Of a DNA stretch of 64,000 nt, positions 1 through 8,416 are shown in pieces. Source of the DNA: Trichocoleus sp. FACHB-46 (GTDB lineage: Bacteria > Cyanobacteriota > Cyanobacteriia > FACHB-46); assembly GCF_014695385.1 (NCBI RefSeq), contig NZ_JACJOD010000033.1:120429-184428 (forward strand), written 5' to 3'. The position numbers and the translations under genes are program-made. Position 1 is the first letter of the stretch. Every line of letters starts with the position of its first letter. The notes under the pieces are model-generated. The model searched no databases. It had not been told where the DNA came from and worked only from the letters and a program-made list of their open reading frames with translations.

Positions 1-1064
1 TTAGTAAGCTCATTAAGCATATCGGTAGTGTCAACTACCTGGTTTTTGAGGCGAAATGAGAGGTAAGTTGTTACTCTTTTCTGAAAAACTTTCCAGTCCC
101 GAGGCTTGCTCCACAGAGGTAACCAGATTTCATAAGCACGTCCAGTGCGATCGCTAGTATCAGCAGTACCTGAATTGACCTCTAGTAGGAGTGGATAGGA
201 TGCCAGAGTATGTTCTTGATCTCCTTCATTTTGAATTTCATTACGAGGAATGCTACTGCCTGTGAAAGTTGTAGCTCCCTCCAAGTAAAGAATTAAGTCG
301 ATAGGGTTGGCAAGCTGCGAGGATCGTCCTTGATTGTTTATGTAATCCTCTAAAGACTTGTCAGAGGGAGCTAAATCATCAAAATAATCAGCTGCAGGGT
401 ATATGTGTCCCAATAGCCCTTTGAGTACCAAAGTCTCTGGCAACACTTTACCTAGTACAGCAGCCCTGATGAATGCTTTTGCCTCGATTGATGGTTCTCC
501 AGTTTCTAAATCCCATAGTTTGCTACAAGCCTGGAAGTAAACCGTACAAAAGTCAGTAGTTCCGACATTTCCGCCGGTTCCCAACAAGTCGTTTTTATGA
601 AACTCAGCTTCTTGTTTTGTTTGAGTTAAAAGCCCTACTGCATCAATCCACTCCAGCAAATAAGAATTACTGACCTTGCTAGTTATTAAGGGCATCATGA
701 GTAGCTTCTTCTTATCTGAAGATAGACCTTTCGTGTCAAGGGGTTGTAAAACTCCTTGCAGTTCTTGATACCCTTCGCGCATCAATGCATAACGCTGAGC
801 CTTGGACGCTAATACAATTTCTAGTTCCTTTGTGTTGCTAAAAATACTCTTTCCATTCCAAGGACTTGCAAAAGGTTTCGGTTGATACTGAAGGAGTTTT
901 TCAACCAGTGACTCAGTAGAATCAATTTCTAAATGAAAGCAATCATTTGCCCAATACCCTACTGCACCAGATAAACGCAAGAGACCAACGGCTTTCAACC
1001 AGCCAATCGCGTTCGTGGGCGTGAGGTGGGGAAAAGCAACTGCATTAGCTATTGCTGCGGTCAT
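1..1064 (-). CDS. csx17: Csx17 (Cas8 of type I-G CRISPR), N-terminal part, cut by window edge
   Basis: The minus-strand frame opens at ATG 1064 and stays open to base 1, giving about 354 residues of an unfinished protein. Csx17 (Cas8u2) is the large subunit of the type I-G (formerly I-U) effector, which binds crRNA-guided targets with Cas7 and Cas5. The reading includes the family's glycine-rich GTGGNVGTTDF segment near residue 158, FTGSSIPRNE near residue 265, and LPLW near residue 311. The start overlaps the end of cas3 by 20 bp, so the two are probably translated together. The rest of the operon (csb1, csb2, adaptation genes, array) would lie to the left of the window. Recognition is from remembered family motifs. 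Confidence 0.8.
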   Translation of the reverse strand, partial: MTAAIANAVAFPHLTPTNAIGWLKAVGLLRLSGAVGYWANDCFHLEIDSTESLVEKLLQYQPKPFASPWNGKSIFSNTKELEIVLASKAQRYALMREGYQELQGVLQPLDTKGLSSDKKKLLMMPLITSKVSNSYLLEWIDAVGLLTQTKQEAEFHKNDLLGTGGNVGTTDFCTVYFQACSKLWDLETGEPSIEAKAFIRAAVLGKVLPETLVLKGLLGHIYPAADYFDDLAPSDKSLEDYINNQGRSSQLANPIDLILYLEGATTFTGSSIPRNEIQNEGDQEHTLASYPLLLEVNSGTADTSDRTGRAYEIWLPLWSKPRDWKVFQKRVTTYLSFRLKNQVVDTTDMLNELT

Positions 1065-3252
1065 TTTTCACTTCCTCTTCTCGATATTTAGATGCTTTTA
1101 CATCAGCGTTACGAACCAGAGCTTCGAGATAGACTAATTTGAAGAAGCCATACTTTTCGAGCAATTCTTCAATTTGTAAATCCCAATCCTCAAAATCTCC
1201 TGCTAGAGATAGTTCAACAGAAGGCAGTATTTCACTATTTTCAATTTCGACTTCACATAGTTGACTGCCTATCTCAACTCCCCTCACAATCCTTAGGCTG
1301 CAATCTTCTTGGGGATTATTGGGCATTAGGCTATCACGGACTTTACCATGATGAGCAGCAATTAGATATTGTGCTAGGAAGGGAGCTCCCTGCGCAGCGG
1401 CAGCAAGTGCACTTGCCATCTCATGCCGATATCCATTCAGTTCGCTTGCATGACCATAATTTTTTGATTTTGCTAAGAGGTTTCCTTTTGCTCTGGCGTA
1501 AGCTTGCCAAAGTTGATGCGCCTTGCCCCAATCATGCCAGCGGGCACAACGGCATAATTCCTCCGTTAGAGGCTGAGACAAACCGAGATGCTGGAGAAAA
1601 GGAATTATCTTTTGCAAGCAGTCTTCAGTATCTTTCAGATGAACTCCTAGCTTTAAGCTGTAGGAGAAACGTCGATCGCTGAATTCAGGCTCTAACTGCA
1701 ACTTGTATCGATTAGGATCAGGTTTGTCTTTAGGGTTTGCTGTCCAACCTCGCTCATGGGAATACCCACCCTGGTCCAATGGCAGCCACACAACATCCCC
1801 ACTAGTCGGCCTGGCTTTCTCCCACCTGTCCTCACCCCAAATGCAAGGGGTGACATTATAGGATTGACAGAAATCTAATAATTGTTTAATAGGCACAGGG
1901 CAAAGATATCTCTGCATTGGTAGTTGATTAGGTTGCTCAGTTGACCAGAATACTAAGACCGTAAAGTTTGTAGTTTCTCGAATGAAATCCGAAACCGTTG
2001 ATGAGCCACGAAGGTTTCGTTTCAGATAATGAGTACAAAAAAATGTTTCTAAATGTTGCTTAGTTAACAGTCGGTGGGATATGTCCAGCTGAGGTAATGC
2101 GACTTTGGAAAGATGGTGAAGACTAGCATCAGTCAACTCTAGTAAACGGTTCCGAGTATCTTGGCACTCTAAATCGCTGTATGGAATAGCCTTCCAGTTC
2201 TGCTGATAGTCCAGCCAGCGAATTTCTACGTGATTGCTTGTTCGCTTGCGTCCACAACGCCCGCACCGCTGCACGAACGAAGACCAAGGGCACAGTTCAG
2301 TAATTAGCAAATCTGCATCTAAATCTACCCCTGCTTCAACAACCTGAGTGGCGACAATGATTCCCTTGTAATCTTTGAGCTTCTTCTGTAACACTTCACG
2401 ATCGATACCCAAAAAACGGCTGTGAATGACTAGCGGCTCCAAGTCGGCCAGTAACTCGCCAATTTCTCTCGCCCGATCAACTGTATTCACAACCATTAGG
2501 GATAAAGTGTCTGGCGTATGCTTTGCCCTTAGTAAAACAGCAACATCCTTAACCCCTTCCACACTTGCTCTGTACACAGGCTTTGGTCGAGTTACCTTAG
2601 CATTTAACTCTTCATGTGCAAAATCTATTTTATTGAGGTCAAAACGCTCTATTTTTAACTCCTTAAGTGGGCGCTCATCAAAGGTTGCTGACATTAAGCA
2701 CAATTGAACGTTTCCGAAGGTGCCTAAGTCCTGCCAATGTTTGTAAAGCTGGACTAGAGTACTGTACGCAACGCCTGTCAACTGAATTTCATCGAGTACC
2801 CATCGACAGTCATTAGTTAGGGCTGCACAGTGTAAAGGTCTCTGCGCCCAGGACACCCCAAACCCACGATTGAGAGCCCGAGATAACAGTTGATCTTGGG
2901 TACCTATCAAAATGGCAGGCTGAGTTAGATCTTGTTCAAAGCCATGCTCTACCTTACCTCCTTTAAGGCAGTAAACCTGAATCGGCAAACCTGATGCTTT
3001 TACTACTCGTTGAGTATTTTCATAAACCTGATCAACGAGTGACCGAGTGGGCAATGCATAAATTAGTCGCGTTGTTGATGGCTCACCAATCTTGTGGGAG
3101 TAAAGCCAAGGAACAACTGTCCCTGACTCCTTTCCTGCCCCTGTAGGTGCACGAATAACAGAGACGAGCTTACCGTCCCAACCGGAAAATCGTTCTTGCC
3201 AGGGGTAGGGAGTAAACCCTGTAACCTGCTTAAAAAAGTCTTTGTAGTTCAC
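1045..3252 (-). CDS. cas3: Cas3 helicase-nuclease, type I-G arrangement (helicase first, HD last)
   Basis: This 735-residue protein is the target-DNA unwinding and shredding enzyme of type I CRISPR interference. An SF2 helicase occupies the N-terminal two thirds: Walker A at residues 34-41 (APTGAGKE), the DEAH-box position as DEIQ near residue 152, a SAT motif, and motif VI as QRCGRCGR near residue 328. The HD nuclease follows at the C-terminus, with WHDWGKAH near residue 569, HEMASA, and AAHHGK near residue 633. C-terminal HD placement is typical of type I-G. The Walker A lysine is followed by Glu where Thr or Ser is expected, which could weaken Mg-ATP binding. The gene leads the cas operon and overlaps csx17. 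Confidence 0.88.
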   Translation of the reverse strand: MNYKDFFKQVTGFTPYPWQERFSGWDGKLVSVIRAPTGAGKESGTVVPWLYSHKIGEPSTTRLIYALPTRSLVDQVYENTQRVVKASGLPIQVYCLKGGKVEHGFEQDLTQPAILIGTQDQLLSRALNRGFGVSWAQRPLHCAALTNDCRWVLDEIQLTGVAYSTLVQLYKHWQDLGTFGNVQLCLMSATFDERPLKELKIERFDLNKIDFAHEELNAKVTRPKPVYRASVEGVKDVAVLLRAKHTPDTLSLMVVNTVDRAREIGELLADLEPLVIHSRFLGIDREVLQKKLKDYKGIIVATQVVEAGVDLDADLLITELCPWSSFVQRCGRCGRKRTSNHVEIRWLDYQQNWKAIPYSDLECQDTRNRLLELTDASLHHLSKVALPQLDISHRLLTKQHLETFFCTHYLKRNLRGSSTVSDFIRETTNFTVLVFWSTEQPNQLPMQRYLCPVPIKQLLDFCQSYNVTPCIWGEDRWEKARPTSGDVVWLPLDQGGYSHERGWTANPKDKPDPNRYKLQLEPEFSDRRFSYSLKLGVHLKDTEDCLQKIIPFLQHLGLSQPLTEELCRCARWHDWGKAHQLWQAYARAKGNLLAKSKNYGHASELNGYRHEMASALAAAAQGAPFLAQYLIAAHHGKVRDSLMPNNPQEDCSLRIVRGVEIGSQLCEVEIENSEILPSVELSLAGDFEDWDLQIEELLEKYGFFKLVYLEALVRNADVKASKYREEEVKNDRSNS

Positions 3253-3701
3253 GGTGTAGTTAAAGACCCTTCATGAGGTTGTTTAAGTCTTTCTATCATG
3301 ACGGTAATTTAGTTTTTACCAATATATTCCCCCAAACCTCTACTGTCTAGGGGAACCATAAATTCAGTCCCACTCTGTGTGGGATTTTTCTTAGCCTACT
3401 TCTGTTTTAAGGCTTTCAATCATGTTTCAACTTAGTCCCAGCGCTGCAATTAAACAGGGGAGTAGTCGATTTATGGTATCACTCTGAGCCACTTATAATT
3501 AAGGTTGTTCTCGGAAAAGAACTTAAAACTCTGATACTTAAGAGGGTTCTAACTCATTGAACAATTGAATGAATGTCCTTCCAGAGGTCCTGTTGGGATT
3601 GAAGACTTGGAATAATGACTGGGTCTGAGTTGGGTTCATCAGTCCAATCCTATTTTGCATAATTTTTATATTCATACTTCACATTTTGATATAGCAGGAT
3701 G
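3253..3701. other. Gene-free region between cas3 and endolysin
   Basis: This 449-bp stretch lies upstream of cas3 and downstream of the endolysin gene. It holds a plus-strand terminator-like hairpin at 3368-3390 and a hairpin at the endolysin end. No CRISPR repeats and no convincing reading frame were found. The cas3 promoter should lie here. Confidence 0.5.
3368..3390 (+). terminator. Terminator-like hairpin
   Basis: A 6-bp stem TCCCAC/GTGGGA with a 5-nt loop is followed by TTTTTC. It points rightward, but no plus-strand gene precedes it, so its role is unclear. It could protect cas3 antisense sequence from read-through. Confidence 0.4.
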
Positions 3702-3716
3702 TCAAAGTCCTATATC
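3688..3716 (-). terminator. Hairpin over the endolysin stop codon
   Basis: GATATAG...GGA pairs with TCC...TATATC with a two-base bulge and spans the end of the endolysin gene. There is no clear U tract on the minus strand, so it may act in mRNA protection rather than termination. Confidence 0.3.
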
Positions 3717-4493
3717 AGCGATCGCCCGCTCAATGAAGCCCATAAACTCATCAATACCGTTGTCTCCCCCGTTCACTAGTAACCTAACTCGTCGCCAGTT
3801 GTGGTTGCGAGCTGCCAGAAACACACCGCGATCGCTGAAGTAGAGGGCTAGTATTTTGGCTCCAACGACTGGATCTAAGGCGAGATCTGGCTTCTCCTCC
3901 AAAGGCAGGTGTAAGCGTAAGCCGTAATCTCGGTAGTTGGCACGTCCGGTGATCTGAATAAAACCACGGCCATGATACCTACATCCATCACCCGCGCAGA
4001 CATTGCCCAAGTCATCGCGCCATTCATAGTTTTGGGTGAAGTACTCGTCATCTCCATATTCCTTGATTGGGCGAAATCCACCTGTTTCAACACCAATGGT
4101 GGCGATCGCCGCAACGAGAGTGGGCTTGTCTAAGATATTGTGTTCTGCCAAGGCAGTGAGTACTGCGGGTAAATGACTTTGAACTTCGTCTAGAGGACAG
4201 TTCAGAATAGAAGCCACAGTCCTAGGCTCAACCATACCCAGTCCTGGCAACTGCTTACACTCGATCAACTGCTCAGCGATCGCTGGTGTGATTTCTTCAT
4301 CGGCAAAATCGAAAGCATTACAGAACTGCTTCCAAGCCGCTTCTGTGATTGGCCCGTACAACCCATCTGCTTTTCCACCTAGCAGGCCCAGAGCTTTGAG
4401 GCGAACTTGGATTTGTTGAGCTAGTTGGCTATCATCCAACAGATGCTCAATCGGGATCGGAACGCCTGACTGGCAAATGTCTTGTAATTTCAC
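3702..4493 (-). CDS. Phage endolysin: peptidoglycan-binding domain plus GH19 glycosidase
   Basis: The 263-residue protein would cut cell-wall glycan strands at lysis. Residues about 20-75 look like a peptidoglycan-binding domain (LKALGLLGGKADGLYGPIT pattern). Residues about 100-260 form a GH19 chitinase/lysozyme-type domain, with the conserved GVETGGF acid region near residue 130 and the strong family signature YHGRGFIQITGRANY near residue 168. There is no signal peptide, as expected for a holin-dependent phage endolysin; a holin candidate is at 24121-24423. The gene is divergent from the head gene cluster starting at 4640, sharing a 146-bp intergenic region. Confidence 0.85.
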   Translation of the reverse strand: MKLQDICQSGVPIPIEHLLDDSQLAQQIQVRLKALGLLGGKADGLYGPITEAAWKQFCNAFDFADEEITPAIAEQLIECKQLPGLGMVEPRTVASILNCPLDEVQSHLPAVLTALAEHNILDKPTLVAAIATIGVETGGFRPIKEYGDDEYFTQNYEWRDDLGNVCAGDGCRYHGRGFIQITGRANYRDYGLRLHLPLEEKPDLALDPVVGAKILALYFSDRGVFLAARNHNWRRVRLLVNGGDNGIDEFMGFIERAIADIGL

Positions 4494-4587
4494 AATTATC
4501 TTTTAATATAAACATGAGCAAATTAACATAATTAGGTTATTATCGCACTAATACTCATCTATAACTTTTTCCAAGAAGGTTAAACCA

Positions 4588-4630
4588 AGCGGGGGACCAG
4601 ACTTTATGACTGGCTCTCGCTTTTAATTTT
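4588..4630 (+). terminator. Terminator-like hairpin just upstream of the protease gene
   Basis: AGCG and CCAG pair with CTGG and CGCT around a 9-nt loop, with a partly paired middle, followed by TTTTAATTTTT. It ends about 10 bases before the ATG of the protease gene, so a transcript starting to its left would have to pass it. Confidence 0.45.
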
Positions 4631-4639
4631 TGAGGCATC

Positions 4640-6313
4640 ATGGGCGCTAAGACTTCAGATTCAACTGTTCAAGCGGCAGGGCGACAAATCTCCAGCAAAA
4701 ATGCAACTCGTCTTAGTAAAGCCTTTGCCGAAATTGGCAAGCTGCTCATTGATGCAGGGGTGGTTGATAAGCAGTCGCTAGAATCCTTGTTTGGCGAAGA
4801 GAATACTACTGCTAAAAATGAGCCCGAAGTGAGTGTTGAGGCAGATGCTCAAGCACCGATCGCCGCAGCAGCGGGAGAGGAAAGTTTTACAACCCAGGTA
4901 AAACGAGTCACCTGGCATGATCGCTTACGTACGACCTTGCGGTTCTTTGGCAATCGTTATGAGATGTTGCATAACTGCCCAGAAAATGACTTCGCTCGAC
5001 GAGTGGGTGTAGACACTGATCGAGAGACTGCGATCGCCCAACTGCGCGATGATCTCATTGCCATTCTCGTGGAACTCACCAAGGATCATCCAGGCCCTTC
5101 GGATTCAGATAGCGGCTACTACTATAGTCCCTACATGGAACTTGCTAGTAGTTCTGGGGAGAAGGTAATTACAGTCGCTTTCGATTGCCCCACTCAAGCG
5201 ATCGCTGCCGCTGCTAGTCGAACCACAAACCGCCGCCCTGTTGAAGGGGTGCTTTTCCGCATTGACGAACCGAGTGAAAGTGCTCCTTCTGTCGGCCCTG
5301 GATTGCCTCTTTATGTGCCCAAGGCCGTTGCTGAGGAAGCCCTTAGTACAGTTAGCGGCTTGCCTCTTGATGCCCACGACAATCTAAGTCAGCATTCAAA
5401 TCCAGACATTGCTGGAGTGATGCTGAGCGCTGCAATTCAGGGCAATGACTTCACGGTCAGCGGCTATCTCTACGATTGGAGTCAAAGCGATAAGGTCGCC
5501 AAAATTGCTGCCAATAAAGAGCAGCTTGGCATGAGTATGAATGCCAATGCGATCGGACACGAGGCCGAGGTAGAAGGTAGAAAAGTTTTTTGGGTGGACA
5601 AGCTGGAGCTGCTCGGAGCCAACATTCTCTTCTCCGAAAAGGCCACCTATCGTCAAACCCGCCTGCTATCAGCAGGTGGGTTTGACGATACTCCGACCTC
5701 TCCGGAAGGTCACTCCGGAACTGAAACACCCGCTGCTCAGATTGCAGCAGCTAGTAGCGACTCACCTAATCCCTCAGGAGAAGACAAGGACATGACCGTA
5801 GACTCTGAAGTAAAACAACAGCTAGCTGACATGTCTAAGACGGTGGGAGACTTGGCAAGCATGATCAAGGACATTGTGCCTGCTGTGCAAAGTGTACAAA
5901 CTGGCTTGCAAACCGTTCAAGCGCAAGTAACAAACATCGAGAAGGAACGGGAAGACAACAGGGCAGCGATCGCGGCACAGGCTCAGCAACAGCAGCAGCA
6001 AGAGCAACAGCAACAGTTCATGGCTACTCTCCAGACTGCGATTAAAGATGCAGTCAGCACAGAAGTCAGTGCAGCGGTTGCTAAAGCTGTTAATCCCAGC
6101 GGTCAACCAGCTCGTAAAACGGTCTCCCTTGCCGCTCAGGCAAATGGGACTGGCGGAGCTGTAGACCAACCCCAAATGCAGGCTCTCTTGCAGCTTGCTT
6201 CCTTAGAAGGCGAACTTGCAGCCCTACGCAAGAATCCAAGTGTTGATGGCTTTGAGGAAATTAAGTTAGTTGACAAAATCGCTCAACATAAGCGGGAATA
6301 TCAGCTCGCCTAA
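4640..6313 (+). CDS. Prohead protease fused to scaffolding domain
   Basis: This 557-residue protein probably matures the capsid. Residues about 225-360 resemble the HK97-type (S78-like) prohead protease fold: a candidate catalytic His lies in DAHDNLSQHSNPDIAG and a candidate Ser in LGMSMN, followed by the FSEKATYRQTRLL strand. The C-terminal third (about 385-557) is a coiled-coil, Gln-rich scaffold-like segment with a run of glutamines interrupted by Glu. The ATG at 4640 is preceded by GAGG at 4632. The major capsid gene follows, the usual order. The N-terminal 220 residues are not recognised. No portal gene precedes it, which is unusual. Confidence 0.7.
   Translation: MGAKTSDSTVQAAGRQISSKNATRLSKAFAEIGKLLIDAGVVDKQSLESLFGEENTTAKNEPEVSVEADAQAPIAAAAGEESFTTQVKRVTWHDRLRTTLRFFGNRYEMLHNCPENDFARRVGVDTDRETAIAQLRDDLIAILVELTKDHPGPSDSDSGYYYSPYMELASSSGEKVITVAFDCPTQAIAAAASRTTNRRPVEGVLFRIDEPSESAPSVGPGLPLYVPKAVAEEALSTVSGLPLDAHDNLSQHSNPDIAGVMLSAAIQGNDFTVSGYLYDWSQSDKVAKIAANKEQLGMSMNANAIGHEAEVEGRKVFWVDKLELLGANILFSEKATYRQTRLLSAGGFDDTPTSPEGHSGTETPAAQIAAASSDSPNPSGEDKDMTVDSEVKQQLADMSKTVGDLASMIKDIVPAVQSVQTGLQTVQAQVTNIEKEREDNRAAIAAQAQQQQQQEQQQQFMATLQTAIKDAVSTEVSAAVAKAVNPSGQPARKTVSLAAQANGTGGAVDQPQMQALLQLASLEGELAALRKNPSVDGFEEIKLVDKIAQHKREYQLA
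5792..6313 (+). CDS. Candidate internal start: free scaffolding protein
   Basis: An in-frame ATG at 5792 is preceded by AGGAG at 5776-5780. It would yield a 173-residue protein equal to the coiled-coil scaffold part of the protease. Lambda and its relatives produce a separate scaffold (Nu3) from within the protease gene in this way. The ribosome-binding site and the domain boundary coincide here; production is inferred, not shown. Confidence 0.5.
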   Translation: MTVDSEVKQQLADMSKTVGDLASMIKDIVPAVQSVQTGLQTVQAQVTNIEKEREDNRAAIAAQAQQQQQQEQQQQFMATLQTAIKDAVSTEVSAAVAKAVNPSGQPARKTVSLAAQANGTGGAVDQPQMQALLQLASLEGELAALRKNPSVDGFEEIKLVDKIAQHKREYQLA

Positions 6314-6387
6314 GCTTCTAGCTACTGACTTCTAACTCCTAGCTACTGACTTCTCTACATAGCTCTAAAGGTTAACCCTAACCGGAG

Positions 6388-6420
6388 ACCGCGACTCGGA
6401 AAGAATGCGCGGTTTTTTGT
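6388..6420 (+). terminator. Terminator-like hairpin upstream of the capsid gene
   Basis: ACCGCG at 6388-6393 pairs with CGCGGT at 6408-6413, followed by TTTTTTG. It ends about 24 bases before the capsid start and may set the ratio of protease to capsid transcripts. Confidence 0.6.
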
Positions 6421-6443
6421 TTTACTCAAAGGACTGTGATTTT

Positions 6444-7508
6444 ATGACAACGGGCCTTGCCACTCGACCCACTCAAGATCCTTCGGAGATTCCTAGCTTT
6501 CAACCCATTCAAGCGTCGATGGTGGCTTTGGATGGTTTTGTTGTCCGAAACGATTTTAGTTCAACCATCCAGCGCTATATTCGCCGGGAAACAATTTTGT
6601 GGCAACTGCTCAAGAAGCGTCAGGCTACGAATGATCCCGTCAAAGAACCCCGTGAAGGTCCCCTACCAACAGCTGGGTTTGTCAGCAAGATCGACCTTAA
6701 CCCACCTGAAAACCCCTCAGATTTACCTGCTGCTGATCTGAGCGATCCAGGCCAATCCATCAAAGCTGTCAGCGGCATTATCAAGGTGGGGCATTACGCG
6801 CGATCGCTCTACCGGGCTCAAGGCCGACCACTGGGCGATATTGTTGCAGAGAAGACTGACAAACTCTTGCTCAATATTGTGAAGCTAATTGAGCGCAATC
6901 TATTTACTGGAAATGCTACAACCAACCCTCTTGCCTTCAACGGTATTTCCAACCAGATGCGCGCTGGGCGCGTTTTTTCGGTAGATACGACTGCTACATC
7001 CAATAACTCTGTCATTGCGAAGCTACGCAGCGTTATACGCTTAGCAGTCAATGATCCGGATACCAGCCGTACTATCACTCATATTTTTGCAAGTGGTTTG
7101 GGATTAGAGCAGATCGAGAAGGAATTGCTAGCTCAAACTCAGTACAACCACATGTTGGAGATTATTCCTGGGGTTAAGGTGCCTGCCATTATGACTCAAG
7201 TTGGCCCCGTCCCTATTGTTCCTACTCCTTACATTCAAGACACCGATGGCGGAGCTGGTACGGATACCCTACACTACCACCTGATCAACATTAACGAGCT
7301 GAGTTGGCAAGGTGTTTATCCAGAGGGGGGCGATGAATCCTTCAATCCACAAATTTTCGATGTGTCTGCCTACACCTCTGATGCGGCTCCCTACTTGCTA
7401 GAGAAGCGGATGGGACTAATTTATGGCACCCTCTACGCCGAAAATGCTGGAGAAAGCATCTATCGAGTAGACGCGACCGTTCCGACGGGCACGGTGGGAA
7501 GCGCCTAA
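6444..7508 (+). CDS. Major capsid protein
   Basis: The 354-residue protein is the probable shell subunit. I chose the ATG at 6444 because AAAGGA lies 10 bases upstream; the upstream in-frame start would run through the terminator hairpin. The sequence has the layout of an HK97-fold capsid protein: a flexible N-terminal arm, a long helix around NIVKLIERNLFTGN, an NGI loop typical of peripheral strand regions (AFNGISNQM), and a C-terminal PYLLEKRMGLIYGT stretch. Its place directly after the protease-scaffold supports the call. It ends in TAATG, overlapping the next gene by one base. Confidence 0.72.
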   Translation: MTTGLATRPTQDPSEIPSFQPIQASMVALDGFVVRNDFSSTIQRYIRRETILWQLLKKRQATNDPVKEPREGPLPTAGFVSKIDLNPPENPSDLPAADLSDPGQSIKAVSGIIKVGHYARSLYRAQGRPLGDIVAEKTDKLLLNIVKLIERNLFTGNATTNPLAFNGISNQMRAGRVFSVDTTATSNNSVIAKLRSVIRLAVNDPDTSRTITHIFASGLGLEQIEKELLAQTQYNHMLEIIPGVKVPAIMTQVGPVPIVPTPYIQDTDGGAGTDTLHYHLININELSWQGVYPEGGDESFNPQIFDVSAYTSDAAPYLLEKRMGLIYGTLYAENAGESIYRVDATVPTGTVGSA

Positions 7509-8020
7509 TGGTAGTAATTCAGCCGACGGATAAATGGAATTCTCGTACAGTTGCTACGCCTCATGGGTTAGTCAAGCGCCCGCCTGGGGCTCGCTCGTTT
7601 GAGGTGACTGCTCAGAAAGGTCAGTGGTTGATTGATAACAAATTTGCGACAGTAGCCACAGAAAGTCCTGCTCCTGAACGAGCACATCCACCTGTTAATT
7701 CGTCGCTGAATACCGAAATCCTCTCAGAAGCACAGCCTGTGGTAACTACCTCAGAGCAGTACAGTGCCGAGGCAAGTGGGCAGACAAGCGCAGAACAAAC
7801 TGATCCTCCCCCTGTACTGGAGCCTTGGCAACAGAAGTTGCTGGAATTTTTTAATAGCCAGCAACCTGGCGCGATCGCCGAGGCAATCAGGGGAATTGGA
7901 CCTAAAACCGACGAAGACTTGATTGCAGCTCGACCTCTCACTTGGGAAAAGATAGAGGGAATTTTGAGCGATCGCCAAATGGATGCCGCCAAAAAGTGGA
8001 CTGAGTCATCAAGTCATTAG
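7508..8020 (+). CDS. Head-associated protein with C-terminal helix-hairpin-helix-like segment
   Basis: This 170-residue protein is translationally coupled to the capsid gene through TAATG. The first 60 residues look folded, residues about 60-110 are low-complexity and rich in Ser, Thr, Glu and Pro, and the C-terminal 55 residues contain GIGPKTDEDLI, a helix-hairpin-helix-like turn. It may be a minor head or decoration protein; this is inferred from position only. Confidence 0.5.
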   Translation: MVVIQPTDKWNSRTVATPHGLVKRPPGARSFEVTAQKGQWLIDNKFATVATESPAPERAHPPVNSSLNTEILSEAQPVVTTSEQYSAEASGQTSAEQTDPPPVLEPWQQKLLEFFNSQQPGAIAEAIRGIGPKTDEDLIAARPLTWEKIEGILSDRQMDAAKKWTESSSH

Positions 8021-8058
8021 TGTAAAAGCGTTTCAACCTAAATTAGGAGCGATTCATC

Positions 8059-8343
8059 ATGGCAGAACCAGAACAAGCCCAACCTCAAACCTCCCCTGCT
8101 CAGTCCGAAGTTCAAACTCCCCCTAATCAAGTTACTGATTTCCCTGATCAAGGCCGACCCGCAACAGAACATCTCTCTAGTGAGGGTAAGTTCGCAACTG
8201 TGAACCCTGCGGGTACCGCTTTCACTCCAACCGGTGAACAAATAGATGTGGGTGATGAGTTGCCGCCCAGTGTGCAAAGGATTCGTCAAAGTGGCGATGG
8301 ATTTGTAGATTCAGAGCAGACCCCAGAAGCCAATCAGCCGTAA
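8059..8343 (+). CDS. Small acidic disordered head-region protein
   Basis: The 94-residue product is rich in Pro, Gln, Glu and Thr and appears largely disordered, with one possible small fold around EGKFATVNPAGTAFTPTGEQ. AGGAG at 8045-8049 lies 9 bases before the ATG. It sits between the capsid and connector genes, where phages often carry decoration or accessory head proteins. The function is unknown. Confidence 0.5.
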   Translation: MAEPEQAQPQTSPAQSEVQTPPNQVTDFPDQGRPATEHLSSEGKFATVNPAGTAFTPTGEQIDVGDELPPSVQRIRQSGDGFVDSEQTPEANQP

Positions 8344-8355
8344 CAGGTGCGCCTC

Positions 8356-8395
8356 GCGATCGCTTGTTATCGGGCAGGCGATCGCTTTCTTATTT
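8356..8395 (+). terminator. HIP1-based hairpin upstream of the connector gene
   Basis: Two copies of the self-complementary octamer GCGATCGC (8356-8363 and 8378-8385) can pair around a 14-nt loop, followed by TTTCTTATTT. It lies 22-60 bases before the next start codon. Because HIP1 is abundant, chance pairing is possible. Confidence 0.35.
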
Positions 8396-8416
8396 AGACG
8401 CGGAGTAAACAAGCGA

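Noticed and set aside
3300..3700. Possible CRISPR array near cas3
   Set aside because: No repeated unit of 25-40 bases at regular spacing is visible; the array probably lies to the left of the window.
5822..6175. Minus-strand frame opposite the scaffold with a leucine run
   Set aside because: It is the complement of the glutamine repeat of the plus-strand scaffold.
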